Shown here: positions 36,448 through 45,767 of the stretch, piece by piece
Position numbering within the stretch: position 1 is the stretch's first letter
Layout: the number at the start of each line of letters is the position of its first letter
Source of the DNA: Sulfurimonas sp.
GTDB lineage: Bacteria; Campylobacterota; Campylobacteria; Campylobacterales; Sulfurimonadaceae
DNA: 57,967 bases
Direction of reading: 5' to 3'
NCBI GenBank assembly: GCA_027019325.1
Contig: JALUWT010000070.1
Location: 1-57,967 of the forward strand
The notes under the pieces: generated by a model
Database searches by the model: none
The model's input: only the letters and a program-made list of their open reading frames with translations
Told to the model about the DNA's origin: nothing
Made by a program: the position numbers and the translations under genes

Positions 36448-36714
36448 AAGTACCTATTCATAGATAAAACCAATTAACAGAGGCTTAAAATAATAGCTAG
36501 TACAAGGCAAAAACAAGCAGGAGCTATATAGCTTCAAGTGTTTTTAACGCAGTAATAGCTATTATTTTAAACCTCCCTACGGGCGATAAGCAAAGAGTAT
36601 ATCTGCTTCGTTAGATTTTCTTGAATTAGCTATGGCTAGTTCTGCAAAAATCTGCCTTACACCTATACCCTTTGCTTATCGCTGTTAGTTGGTTTTATCT
36701 ATGAATAGGTACTT
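36448..36714 (+). repeat. Cruciform element B (267 bp)
   Basis: The outer arms are 36448-36480 and 36682-36714, complementary at 32 of 33 positions, the exception being a T-G wobble. The first inner hairpin has stem TTAAAATAATAGCTA (36485-36499) with its exact complement at 36556-36570, a nested AAAAACA/TGTTTTT stem and the apex AGCTATATAGCT. The second has GCGATAAGCAAAG (36583-36595) with its exact complement (36670-36682), a nested TTAGATTTT/AAAAATCTG stem and apex TTAGCTATGGCTAG. Right end lies 2 bp before the ATG of the RHH gene; its AGG in ATAGGTACTT is the only ribosome-site candidate and is paired in the outer stem. Confidence 0.93.
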
Positions 36715-36716
36715 TT

Positions 36717-36929
36717 ATGCAAATAACAATAAACGAATACAATATGCAAAACCTTGAGGCTTTCAGCGAGCTGAAGAAAAAAGATATGAGCACACTCATT
36801 AACGAAGCGCTTGAAGCTTACTTTGTCAATGAAGAGAAGAAGCTGCTTGAGAAAAATCTTGCAGATGAGAATGCAATGACGAACCTTGATTTCAATGAGT
36901 TCTGGGATGATGTGGAGATAGACGAATGA
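36717..36929 (+). CDS. Ribbon-helix-helix-like small protein heading the cobalamin operon
   Basis: The 70-residue protein starts MQITINEYNMQNLEAFSELK and continues KKDMSTLINEALEAYF, a plausible beta-strand plus two helices of the ribbon-helix-helix type, then an acidic tail ending in FWDDVEIDE. Such proteins are antitoxins or repressors. No toxin gene is adjacent: the next gene is cobD, whose ATG overlaps this stop (ATGA). It may be an orphan antitoxin or a regulator of the operon. Confidence 0.55.
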   Translation: MQITINEYNMQNLEAFSELKKKDMSTLINEALEAYFVNEEKKLLEKNLADENAMTNLDFNEFWDDVEIDE

Positions 36930-37927
36930 TGCAACACGGCGGCAATATTTACAAATATGCAAAAGAGTTAGACTGTGAGAGCGCAGAGATAATCGACTTC
37001 TCTTCAAACATCAACTGCTACCAACCCCAAAGCACACTCTCCTGTGAGAGTAGCCTTGTGTCAAAATATGCCAACAGCGACTACCCTGAACTCAAATCGC
37101 TCATTGCCAAGAACTACAAATGTGAAAGCCAAAACATCGCCCTCTATAATGGCGCGACGGCTGCCATCTATGCACTGCTGGCTTCACTCAAAGGTAAAGA
37201 GGTCTTTTTGTATGCGCCTCTCTATGGTGAGTATGAAAAAGCGGTGCTTGCAGCAAAAAAAGATATCTATAAAATCAATCGCATTGAAGATATCGACGCT
37301 GAGATAGAGAAAAAATCCATCGTTATCTTTGTAAACCCTTCAACACCGGAGGGGAGTTATTATGAGCTAGAAGAGCTCTTTTTACGCTGGAAGAAGAAAA
37401 AATGCACGATTATCCTCGATGAGAGCTTCTTAGAATTTAAAAAGCATAAATCTTTGAAAAAACAAATAGATGATTACAAAAAACTCTATATTATACAATC
37501 TTTTACAAAGTTTTATGCATGCCCAGGAGTGCGAATCGGTGCAGTTTTCTCTCATAAAAAGAACATTCGTTCACTTGGTATGCCTCTGTGGAATATCTCT
37601 TCACTCGATGTGAAATTTTTAGAGGAGCGTCTCAGTGATACACACTTTCAAGAGGAGGCTCACAAAGTCCATGCGATACAAAAAGAGGAGTTGCAAAGCA
37701 TCTTAAAAAATTCAGGACTCTTTGATGTCATTGTCGAGAGTGATGCCAACTACATCCTCACGCAGTCCTCTCACGCAAGTGAAATCTTTGAGCACCTTTT
37801 AGCACACAAGATTTTAGTGCGTTCCTGTGAAAGCTTTGATTTTCTTGACAGCTCTTGGCTGCGTTTTGCAGTCAAAGATACAGATGCGCAGGCAAAACTC
37901 AAAGAGGCTTTAGGTGCATTCGCTTAG
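36926..37927 (+). CDS. cobD: Threonine-phosphate decarboxylase-like PLP enzyme
   Basis: The 333-residue protein is a class I/II aminotransferase-fold enzyme resembling CobD, which makes the (R)-1-aminopropan-2-yl phosphate linker of cobalamin. HGGNIYKYAKEL at the N-terminus is typical; the PLP-binding Lys is in SFTKFYACPGVRIG. Campylobacterota relatives can instead use serine phosphate to give norcobamides; the sequence alone does not decide. Overlaps cobQ by 14 nt. Confidence 0.85.
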   Translation: MMQHGGNIYKYAKELDCESAEIIDFSSNINCYQPQSTLSCESSLVSKYANSDYPELKSLIAKNYKCESQNIALYNGATAAIYALLASLKGKEVFLYAPLYGEYEKAVLAAKKDIYKINRIEDIDAEIEKKSIVIFVNPSTPEGSYYELEELFLRWKKKKCTIILDESFLEFKKHKSLKKQIDDYKKLYIIQSFTKFYACPGVRIGAVFSHKKNIRSLGMPLWNISSLDVKFLEERLSDTHFQEEAHKVHAIQKEELQSILKNSGLFDVIVESDANYILTQSSHASEIFEHLLAHKILVRSCESFDFLDSSWLRFAVKDTDAQAKLKEALGAFA

Positions 37928-39311
37928 TATCTTTGGCACAAGCAGTGATGCAGGTAAATCAACACTGAGCTTTGCCATTACCTATCTACTACATAAAAAA
38001 GGCATACAAGTAGCCCCCTTTAAAGCCCAAAATGTCTCGAACAACTCCGTTGTCGCAGACATCGATACAGGCGAAATTGCCATTCCTCAAGCATTTGCTG
38101 CGGAGGCAATAGGGCTAAAAACCACACCCCTTTTTAATCCCATTCTCCTCAAATCCGGTGCAAAGAACAGCGCGCATCTTATCATCAACGGTAAAAGCCT
38201 CAAAGATACCGATGTGCGTGAGTATTATAAAAACATAGACAAACTCAAACCCATCGTCAAAAAAGCGTTTAAAACGCTTCAAAAAGAGTATGCGTGCATC
38301 GTTGCCGAGGGGGCTGGCAGTCCGGTTGAGCTTAACCTCATGGACAAAGACCTCTCCAATATCTATGTCGCCAAGCAGTTCAATACAAAGATCATCTTAG
38401 TCGCCGACATCGAGCGAGGCGGTGTCTTTGCTTCCATCTATGGAGTACATAAGCTTCTGCCGAAAAAGCTGCGTAAAAACATCATCGGTGTCGTTGTCAA
38501 TAAATTCCGTGGAGACAGAAGTCTCTTTGATGCAGGCATAAAAATCATCGAGCGTGATTTTGGCCTGAAAGTTTTGGGTGTTGTGCCCTATCTGCCTTTT
38601 AATCTCGGTTTTGAAGACAACGCATCGCTGATGAACTACAGACAAGAGACACAAGATGCCATCATCAAGGTCGCTGTGATTCAACTCCCGCATATCTCTA
38701 ACTTTACAGACTTTGAGCCGCTTGTAGCAGACAAAGAGATAGAGCTGGATTTTATCAGCAGAGCCAGTGAAGCCAAAAACTACGACCTGCTCATTCTACC
38801 CGGTTCAAAACGTGTTTTTGATGACCTAAAATGGCTGCGTGAGCAAGGCTTTGAACAAATTTTACAGGATAGCGAACGCAAAATAGTCGCTATCTGCGGC
38901 GGTTATGAGATGCTCTTTGAGCGCTTAATCGATAAAGAATGTATAGAGTCTGACATACAAGAAATGCCAGGACTTGCCCGACTAAAAGGCGAAGTAACAT
39001 TTCACGCTAACAAAGTGCTAACAAAAGGGTGTTATAATCTTTTTGGAACTATGTGTGAGGGGTATGAGATTCACAACGGTGTCACGAAAAAAAGAGCCAA
39101 AAAAGCCAAAAATCTCTACGGCACTTTTGTACACGGCCTTTTTGACAACGATGCACTGCGTAAAAAGATCTTTCGTGAGATAAATCCTGCCTACAGAGGC
39201 TACGATTTTAACGCCTACAAAGCGGCATCCATCAAAAACTTTGCAGAGCATATTCACAAGCACATAGATTTAGATTATATTATGGAAAGATTGAAAGATG
39301 ATACTCACTAA
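37914..39311 (+). CDS. cobQ: Cobyric acid synthase
   Basis: The 465-residue protein is CobQ/CbiP, which amidates four side chains of adenosylcobyrinic acid a,c-diamide. The N-terminal dethiobiotin-synthetase-like domain has FGTSSDAGKST and APFKAQNVSNNS, and the C-terminal glutamine amidotransferase domain has AICGGYEML with the nucleophilic Cys and a final HGLFDN. Overlaps its neighbours on both sides by 14 nt. Confidence 0.93.
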   Translation: MHSLSIFGTSSDAGKSTLSFAITYLLHKKGIQVAPFKAQNVSNNSVVADIDTGEIAIPQAFAAEAIGLKTTPLFNPILLKSGAKNSAHLIINGKSLKDTDVREYYKNIDKLKPIVKKAFKTLQKEYACIVAEGAGSPVELNLMDKDLSNIYVAKQFNTKIILVADIERGGVFASIYGVHKLLPKKLRKNIIGVVVNKFRGDRSLFDAGIKIIERDFGLKVLGVVPYLPFNLGFEDNASLMNYRQETQDAIIKVAVIQLPHISNFTDFEPLVADKEIELDFISRASEAKNYDLLILPGSKRVFDDLKWLREQGFEQILQDSERKIVAICGGYEMLFERLIDKECIESDIQEMPGLARLKGEVTFHANKVLTKGCYNLFGTMCEGYEIHNGVTKKRAKKAKNLYGTFVHGLFDNDALRKKIFREINPAYRGYDFNAYKAASIKNFAEHIHKHIDLDYIMERLKDDTH

Positions 39312-40212
39312 CATTTATATTACACTCTTAGCATACCTCATAGACAAAATTTTCGGCGAATTTGCTTTTTTAAAGCATCCCATTATTTACATAGGAGATA
39401 TCATCTCCTTTTTTGAAGAGAAGTTTTACAAAGACTCAAAACGAAGAGGTATTTTTTTAGTTGGGTTCGTTTTAGCTGTTGTAAGCTTTTTTGCTTTTGC
39501 TATCTATTTTTACCTACAGCTTTTAGCACCTGCAATCACCATCATTATCAGTGCCTTGCTTGCTTCCATGTTCCTCGCACACAGAATGCTCTATGACTCT
39601 GTCGCAGAAATACTCTATGCAGAAAATAAAAAAGCATTGCTCTCACAACTCGTCTCACGCGACACAGAGAATCTCAGCGAGAGCGATATTTATAAGGCTG
39701 CCATTGAGACCTATGCTGAGAACCTGAATGACGGCGTTATCGCACCGCTCTTTTATCTGCTGCTCTTTGGGTTACCCGGCATCATCCTTTATAAAACCAT
39801 TAATACAATGGACTCGATGGTCGGTTATAGAAATGAACGGTATGAGAATTTTGGCAAGTTTGCAGCACGCCTTGATGACTTTGTCAACTTCATTCCTGCG
39901 CGCATTACAGCTCTACTCATTATGGCTGTGGGCAAACAAAGAAAACTCTTCTCTTTTTACAAGAATGGCGCAAAACATGAAAGCCCAAATGCAGGACATC
40001 CCATCACTGCAATGGCACTTGTTCTTGGCATCAAACTCGGTGGCGACACCTCTTACTTTGGTGTTGTCAAAGAAAAAGCTTTCTTTGGGCAAGGGCGAGA
40101 AAATATTGAGGCAAAAGATCTGCAAAATATGCTGCGTTTTGCCAAAAGAATTGATAGAATCATCATGGTAATTTTAATCATTTTGGCTATCATTACACTA
40201 CTATTTAGCTAA
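39298..40212 (+). CDS. cbiB: Adenosylcobinamide-phosphate synthase (CbiB/CobD)
   Basis: The 304-residue polytopic inner-membrane protein joins the aminopropanol phosphate linker to cobyric acid. Family signs are AYLIDKIFGEF and HPIIYIGDIISFFE near the N-terminus, ETYAENLNDGVIAPLFY, TINTMDSMVGYRNERYENFG and ESPNAGHPITAMAL. Confidence 0.93.
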   Translation: MILTNIYITLLAYLIDKIFGEFAFLKHPIIYIGDIISFFEEKFYKDSKRRGIFLVGFVLAVVSFFAFAIYFYLQLLAPAITIIISALLASMFLAHRMLYDSVAEILYAENKKALLSQLVSRDTENLSESDIYKAAIETYAENLNDGVIAPLFYLLLFGLPGIILYKTINTMDSMVGYRNERYENFGKFAARLDDFVNFIPARITALLIMAVGKQRKLFSFYKNGAKHESPNAGHPITAMALVLGIKLGGDTSYFGVVKEKAFFGQGRENIEAKDLQNMLRFAKRIDRIIMVILIILAIITLLFS

Positions 40213-40224
40213 GGTTATTTTATT

Positions 40225-41280
40225 ATGAAAACATACAATATTTTTACAGACAAAGAAGAGAGTTTACCCCAAGGAAAAGCTGACTTTGTTTTAGCTGCAA
40301 GTGTTACAAAAACTTGTGAAATAGAGGGCATCACACAAGCCGGCATTTCGGGTATGATTCCTCTCACGCCAACCCTCGATGCGGAATTCATCTCTACTGA
40401 GAAGGTCTTTTCACTTGGTGAGCTGGCTGAGACACCAACAGGCGTGCCGACCCCTGCGCTCATCACCCGTGCAAGCCACAATCTTTCTCCTTTTGCGAGC
40501 ATAGAGATATTTGACCTCGGACTTGTCACGCAACCGCAAAACTGCCTTGTGCACTCTTTTGGCATTGAGCCCTCTGGGCGCATTGATAAAGGCGCAAACA
40601 TAGATGCTGCAGAAGTTTTTGAAAAGGGACGCAAAGCCGGCCGTGAATATGAGCTCAAAGGCAACTATCTCATTTTAGGTGAAAGCACGCCTGCAGGAAC
40701 GACAACGGCAGCAGCTTCTGCACTTGCACTCGGTTTTGATATAGCCGATGACTTTTCATCAAGTTTTTTGCATGTTCCAAACGACATTAAAAAACAAACC
40801 ATAGACAAAGCCCTCTCGCTTGTGAACGACACTATGAGCAACTTTGAAAAGCTCGGCATTGTCAGTGACAATATGCTCATTTTCTCTGCAGGTTTTTTAC
40901 TAGAGGCTAGCCGACGTTTTCACATTGTCTTAGCCGGCGGAACACAGATGGCAGCCTGCCTGCTCATCGCAGACAATCTGCGTGAGGATGTTTTGATGCG
41001 CATCAATCACAGTAATATCACGCTTGCTACAACGCAGTGGGTAGCCAAAGATAAAAATGCCAATATTGTCCATATTTTAGAAAACCTCAGTTACAGACCG
41101 CATGCAATTTACACAACTTTCAGTTTTACAGAAACAGAAATTCCCATCCTGCATAAATATGATGAGGGAGAGGCTAAAGAGGGTGTCGGTGCCGGTGCTG
41201 CGTTTGCCTATTCTGCGAGTCGAGAAAACACAAATAAGGAACTTTTAAAACAGATTGAGCTGCTTATCTATTCGATGTGA
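40225..41280 (+). CDS. cobT: TIGR00303-type nicotinate-nucleotide phosphoribosyltransferase (CobT-like)
   Basis: The 351-residue protein resembles the archaeal/cyanobacterial branch of CobT (TIGR00303), which activates the lower-ligand base as its alpha-ribotide. GESTPAGTTTAAASALALG corresponds to the glycine-rich nucleotide loop, and ILAGGTQMAACLLIA is written here as VLAGGTQMAA. An AAGG site precedes the ATG, 12 bp after cbiB. It completes a late-step operon; corrin-ring genes are not in the window. Confidence 0.85.
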   Translation: MKTYNIFTDKEESLPQGKADFVLAASVTKTCEIEGITQAGISGMIPLTPTLDAEFISTEKVFSLGELAETPTGVPTPALITRASHNLSPFASIEIFDLGLVTQPQNCLVHSFGIEPSGRIDKGANIDAAEVFEKGRKAGREYELKGNYLILGESTPAGTTTAAASALALGFDIADDFSSSFLHVPNDIKKQTIDKALSLVNDTMSNFEKLGIVSDNMLIFSAGFLLEASRRFHIVLAGGTQMAACLLIADNLREDVLMRINHSNITLATTQWVAKDKNANIVHILENLSYRPHAIYTTFSFTETEIPILHKYDEGEAKEGVGAGAAFAYSASRENTNKELLKQIELLIYSM

Positions 41281-41361
41281 TTGCATTGAGACATTCACAG
41301 GACAATATCCTGCTACAATTATAGATACAAAATTTATTATTAAAGCGTCATAGGATTTGTC

Positions 41362-42951
41362 ATGTTTGCATCAGTAAAATCAAAAGTTATAGTTTCGATT
41401 CTCACCCTTAGTATTATTGGTCTGTTTTCCATCACCTACTACCTCTCTGCAACACTGCACAATCTCTCCAACTCTACAGCAAAAAAATCACTTAAAATGT
41501 TGAGTGAATCCATCTTTCAAACAATGACAACAAGTATGATGATGGGAGATCCTGCAGTTGTGCAGAGTGCCTTTGAACATGCAAGAAAGATTGATGGTAT
41601 AAAGCATCTTGATATCATAAAATCAAAAGCTGTTCTTGAAGTCTATGCGCCCAATGAAAAGTTCACTGAAGATGCCCTCATTCGAACGGCTCTCAATAAT
41701 AAAACTACGAAAATTTTAGAAAAAGATATGCAAGGCCGCCACACCATCCGCATGATAAAACCAATGATTGCAGAAAAAAGATGTCTGCAGTGTCACTATA
41801 ATGCAAAAGTTGGTTATGTACTAGGCGCTATGGATCTGGTTATCTCTTTAGATAAAAATGATGCTGAGATTAACAGCACAAACATGACATTAGTGATTGC
41901 ACTCATTATTGCAGGCATACTTTTTACTATTATAGCCACTATCTTTTTTGTTCGTGAGATTTTCACACCGCTTAATACCTTACGAGATAAGATTGCTGAT
42001 TTGGTCAGCGGCGACAAAGACCTCACAAAGAGACTTGCTCACAAAAAAGGAAATGAGTTTGGAGAGACTGCCAATGAAGTCAACAAATTCATTGCGATGA
42101 TTCAAAGCACCATCACTGACATAAAACATCTCGGACATCAAAACAAAGAGATAGTTAATGAGATAGAGGCTGCTTCGCATGTAATCCGAAAAGGAACGCA
42201 GCAAGAGCAGGCATTGGTGGAAAAAACCGCTCAAAAAAGTGAAAGTATTCAAAATATTCTTGATGAGACCATAGAGACGGCGACACAAACACAAGAGAAA
42301 ATCCAGGCATCAGAAGAGGAGTTACTCTCTGCAAAAGATTCTCTCAATACTTTAAGTCAGGAAGTTATCAATTTTGTCGATACAGAATCCCAGCTTCTTG
42401 AAGAGCTCTCCTCTTTAAAAACAGATGCCGATCAGGTAAAAGATGTACTTAACATCATTCGAGACATTGCAGAGCAGACAAATCTGTTAGCACTTAATGC
42501 TGCCATAGAAGCGGCACGCGCAGGCGAACACGGACGTGGTTTTGCCGTCGTTGCCGATGAAGTGAGAAAACTGGCAGAACGTACACAAAAAGGACTTGCG
42601 GAGATAGATATCACAGTCAGTACCATTGTACAATCCATCAATGATGTCAGCGATAAAATGGCTGACAATACAAAAAATATAGAAGCACTTTCAGATGTTT
42701 CACACGATGTTGAAGAAAAAATCAACATCACAACAGAAGCGATGGAGAGCTCAATAGAAGCGGCAAATAAATCAAAAGATGACAGTCTCAATATGAGTGC
42801 GAGTCTTCACGAAATCATCAAATATATCTCCGATATCGAAGTTCTCTCAACTGCGAACAGAACAAGCGTAACAAGCATCGAAAGTGATGTTGCACGGCTT
42901 GTAGAAGTTGCTGCATCCCTCAAGGCGACCATAGATGAGTTTAAGAGTTAA
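41362..42951 (+). CDS. Chemoreceptor with periplasmic c-type heme motif
   Basis: The 529-residue methyl-accepting protein has TM1 (about 8-30), a periplasmic sensor, TM2 (about 174-196), HAMP and a cytoplasmic signalling domain with [20 protein letters not shown]. The sensor contains CLQCH (141-145) in [18 protein letters not shown], a covalent heme c site placed shortly before TM2. Heme c chemoreceptors such as DcrA of Desulfovibrio sense oxygen or redox potential, so the role is probably redox or aerotaxis. AGGA ribosome site; single gene. Confidence 0.92.
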   Translation: MFASVKSKVIVSILTLSIIGLFSITYYLSATLHNLSNSTAKKSLKMLSESIFQTMTTSMMMGDPAVVQSAFEHARKIDGIKHLDIIKSKAVLEVYAPNEKFTEDALIRTALNNKTTKILEKDMQGRHTIRMIKPMIAEKRCLQCHYNAKVGYVLGAMDLVISLDKNDAEINSTNMTLVIALIIAGILFTIIATIFFVREIFTPLNTLRDKIADLVSGDKDLTKRLAHKKGNEFGETANEVNKFIAMIQSTITDIKHLGHQNKEIVNEIEAASHVIRKGTQQEQALVEKTAQKSESIQNILDETIETATQTQEKIQASEEELLSAKDSLNTLSQEVINFVDTESQLLEELSSLKTDADQVKDVLNIIRDIAEQTNLLALNAAIEAARAGEHGRGFAVVADEVRKLAERTQKGLAEIDITVSTIVQSINDVSDKMADNTKNIEALSDVSHDVEEKINITTEAMESSIEAANKSKDDSLNMSASLHEIIKYISDIEVLSTANRTSVTSIESDVARLVEVAASLKATIDEFKS

Positions 42952-42957
42952 AAAAGA

Positions 42958-45753
42958 CTAGTGAGGAGAGCGTCTCGGTCCTCGTTTATGAGTATAGTGC
43001 TTTTTAAAACAGGACTGGCATATCGCATATTTTGAATTATGCGGCAGTGGAGAGGAACAAAGTTTACAAACCTGTGCAAGCTGTGCCTGCTGCAGCGTAT
43101 TTTCTATATATTTGTTAATTACACCACGGTATTGTCGTGCTTTTTGCTCATCTACAAAATAATCCTCAAACCGATATGAAAGCCAAAGATAGAGTGATAT
43201 CTCTTTGACCATATCTTCCGCACGTAGCAGCTCATCGGAAGTCTGTGCATAACTTCCCTGCAGTCTCGGAAGATGGTAGGAAATAGGCTCTTTTTTCTCC
43301 AGAGAGTGAATGTAACTTTCATACGCTTCAATGATGTAAGAAGACTTCAAAGTCAGCGGTGCACAGGCAAGGCTATACTTTGTCGCAATGTCTAAATCAT
43401 ACGAATCCACGATGCGTGAAGCTTCAAGCATATCATCGAGACTTGCCGCATAAAAAGGTCCGTTAAACTCCATATTTTTAATAAAAAAACGTAAAATCTC
43501 TTCAAGTGAGTTCTCCTCCAAAATGGAGCTGACAAGTTTGATGTGATCGAGTGACGCCATTACTTTAAAAGGTGTTCCTATCTTTTTAGGATCTTTTGTA
43601 AAATTTTTCTTCACAACGCAGAGAGCTTCTTTACTGAGTGCTCCCACATAACCATTTTCATGCAATCCATAACGCCCTGCCCGACCTGCAATTTGCAGAA
43701 CTTCTGAAGGAAAAAGATTACGCTGTGCAATGCCGTCAAACTTCTCTGCTTTTGAAAAAAGAATGGTTTTAATGGGCAGATTCATCCCCATGGCAATGGC
43801 ATCAGTTGCAACCAATATCTCTGTTTCACCCTCACGAAAACGACGTGCCTCTTCTCGTCTGACTTCCGGAGAGAGGTTCCCATAGACAACACTCACATCA
43901 AAGTTTGCAGAGAGGCGCTGTTTGAGTTTGAGCACATCTTTTCTGCTAAATGCCACCACTGCTGTGCCGGCTTCAATATCTTTGAAATCTGTCGGATGCT
44001 CTAAAAGTTCAAGTGGATTTTTTCGCTCGAACTCTATAATTTCAAGCTCTTCTCCAAGATAATCCGCAAGCGCGATAATGGCATCTTTGACATTGGGCGA
44101 GCCCGTCATAATGACCTCTTGTGCGGGGGCTCCAATGATGGCATTTGCCCATGCCCAACCACGGTCACGGTCATCTATCATCTGCACCTCATCAATGACA
44201 CAGACATCGACATCGACATCATAGTTCATCATCTCTATGGTCGAGCTGATATGGGTCGCCTCCTCATCAAGTATCTGCTCCTCCCCGGTAATGAGCGAAG
44301 CATCAATACCTTCTGATTTAAGCGTCTCATAACCCTCTAGCGCCAACAGACGCAGCGGTGCCAGATAATAGCCGGTATCTGCCTCTTTGAGATGTTGCAT
44401 AGCTGTATATGTTTTACCACTGTTCGTCGGTCCAATGTGCAGTGTGAGTTTTCTCTGCATACCCCGCGCAATAGGAAAAAGGTTTTTAAAATCCCGAATT
44501 GTCCGTGCCAAAAGCTCTTGGCGTTGTTTTTTAATCAACTCACCTTGAATGGAGTGCAGAAAACGACGTGTCACTTTTCTCTGAATCTTGGGCGTGAGAT
44601 GCAGTGAGCGCGGCATAAAGTCGAGTAAAAATTCATACACCCGTCCATGCAGCTCCTCTTCACTAAAATGCAGCAGCTCAGAATACTCTCTACACTCATC
44701 GACCAAAGCTTTTAAATCTGTCAGGAACTCCTCTTCGTACTCCTTTTTTACCTCAGAATGGACCCCATCAAAATTAAAACGTTTTGACTCCCAAATCTCT
44801 TCAAGCAGTCCGTCAAGTTCAATGTGCAGCTCCAGATTATATGAAAGCTGCTGCTGTGAAAGCGGCAGTGTAAGCTGTTCATCCACTACGATTAGAAGCT
44901 CTTCAGCATGGAGCTCTATCTCTTTAGCTTCAATCTTTTCACTAACAATGCGTTTTAAAACTTTTGCGCTAACAAGCGGATGTGTTAGTTTTGTTTTTGG
45001 CGGTGATGCACGCAGAGAATCAAGTATCTCTTTTGTTGTGAGGTAGGCATGCGGGTACTTGAGTGCAGCCAAAAAAGCATCAATGCTTTTTTGTTTGGCA
45101 GCTACCGTTTCAAGTTTATCTCTGCCGATTTTTTCCACTAACTCTTCAAGAGGACTCTCTTCTATAAGCTCATAAGAGTAGGGTTTCGTATGGAGTGTGA
45201 GTATTTTATGAAAGCTCTGGTCATAGAGTTCGTACTTCAGCGAAGCATTAAACTCAAAACTGTCATCAAGGTCAAAAAAGCCTTCAAGCTCACGTTCCAG
45301 TTTCTCTTTTTTGAGCTCAAAACGAATGTGACGCAGCTTGGACTCCATCTTCTCTATTGTTATCTTCTTTGCACGCACTGTCGCAAAAGCATCGTGCAGC
45401 CGCAGCGCCTCTTCATCACTTACATCGAGTTCTACCAGAATGGAGTCTATCTTCTCTTCTCTGTTAAAGTGCGGCTCATCTTTTGGTTTGTCTGACTTGT
45501 AGACTCTGCCGTCAGCTTCAAAAAAGTGCAAAATGTCTTGACGCATAGCGCTCTCTGCTTCGCTCCAAATCATCCGCAGTGTCTTTATCATCAGTTTTTT
45601 ATTGTGCTCTATGTCATAGATGCCGAGTGCTGCAAAGAGTTCAGAGAGTGTCTTACTCTCAACACGTTCTATGCCGACATCAAAAGGGTCATCATCAAAA
45701 TACTTTCGTATTCTTTGGTTTATTTTGCTATTTTTTCTGTTTTTCTTTGCCAT
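42958..45753 (-). CDS. SUV3-like RNA/DNA helicase with long N-terminal extension
   Basis: The 931-residue protein has a roughly 430-residue charged helical N-terminal region, then a helicase core. Walker A is GPTNSGKTY (441-449), Walker B DEVQMIDDRDRGWAW (from 521), motif V VATDAIAMGMNL and motif VI QIAGRAGRYG. These segments match SUV3, the mitochondrial degradosome helicase, more closely than RecQ or DEAD-box families. A SUV3-type C-terminal region follows, and the end has a four-Cys zinc ribbon (CKLC ... CQSC) and a basic tail. The natural partner would be an exoribonuclease. TACAAT lies 6 nt before the ATG and no ribosome site is seen. Confidence 0.85.
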   Translation of the reverse strand: MAKKNRKNSKINQRIRKYFDDDPFDVGIERVESKTLSELFAALGIYDIEHNKKLMIKTLRMIWSEAESAMRQDILHFFEADGRVYKSDKPKDEPHFNREEKIDSILVELDVSDEEALRLHDAFATVRAKKITIEKMESKLRHIRFELKKEKLERELEGFFDLDDSFEFNASLKYELYDQSFHKILTLHTKPYSYELIEESPLEELVEKIGRDKLETVAAKQKSIDAFLAALKYPHAYLTTKEILDSLRASPPKTKLTHPLVSAKVLKRIVSEKIEAKEIELHAEELLIVVDEQLTLPLSQQQLSYNLELHIELDGLLEEIWESKRFNFDGVHSEVKKEYEEEFLTDLKALVDECREYSELLHFSEEELHGRVYEFLLDFMPRSLHLTPKIQRKVTRRFLHSIQGELIKKQRQELLARTIRDFKNLFPIARGMQRKLTLHIGPTNSGKTYTAMQHLKEADTGYYLAPLRLLALEGYETLKSEGIDASLITGEEQILDEEATHISSTIEMMNYDVDVDVCVIDEVQMIDDRDRGWAWANAIIGAPAQEVIMTGSPNVKDAIIALADYLGEELEIIEFERKNPLELLEHPTDFKDIEAGTAVVAFSRKDVLKLKQRLSANFDVSVVYGNLSPEVRREEARRFREGETEILVATDAIAMGMNLPIKTILFSKAEKFDGIAQRNLFPSEVLQIAGRAGRYGLHENGYVGALSKEALCVVKKNFTKDPKKIGTPFKVMASLDHIKLVSSILEENSLEEILRFFIKNMEFNGPFYAASLDDMLEASRIVDSYDLDIATKYSLACAPLTLKSSYIIEAYESYIHSLEKKEPISYHLPRLQGSYAQTSDELLRAEDMVKEISLYLWLSYRFEDYFVDEQKARQYRGVINKYIENTLQQAQLAQVCKLCSSPLPHNSKYAICQSCFKKHYTHKRGPRRSPH

Positions 45754-45759
45754 TATGTA

Positions 45760-45765
45760 ATTGTA
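45760..45765 (-). promoter_or_regulatory. -10 box (TACAAT) 6 nt before the helicase ATG
   Basis: TTACAATTACATAATG on the minus strand; the hexamer-to-ATG spacing is 6 nt with no ribosome site, so the transcript may be leaderless. Confidence 0.45.
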
Positions 45766-45767
45766 AC

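Noticed and set aside
36448-36714. Cruciform elements as ordinary insertion sequences or MITEs with target duplications
   Set aside because: Arms resemble terminal repeats, but flanks of A, B and C show no shared duplication and arm sequences are not the same among copies, unlike ends recognised by one transposase. Not fully excluded.
36717-36929. Toxin-antitoxin module with the RHH-like protein
   Set aside because: The overlapping downstream gene is a PLP enzyme of cobalamin synthesis and the upstream side is element B; no toxin-sized ORF is adjacent.
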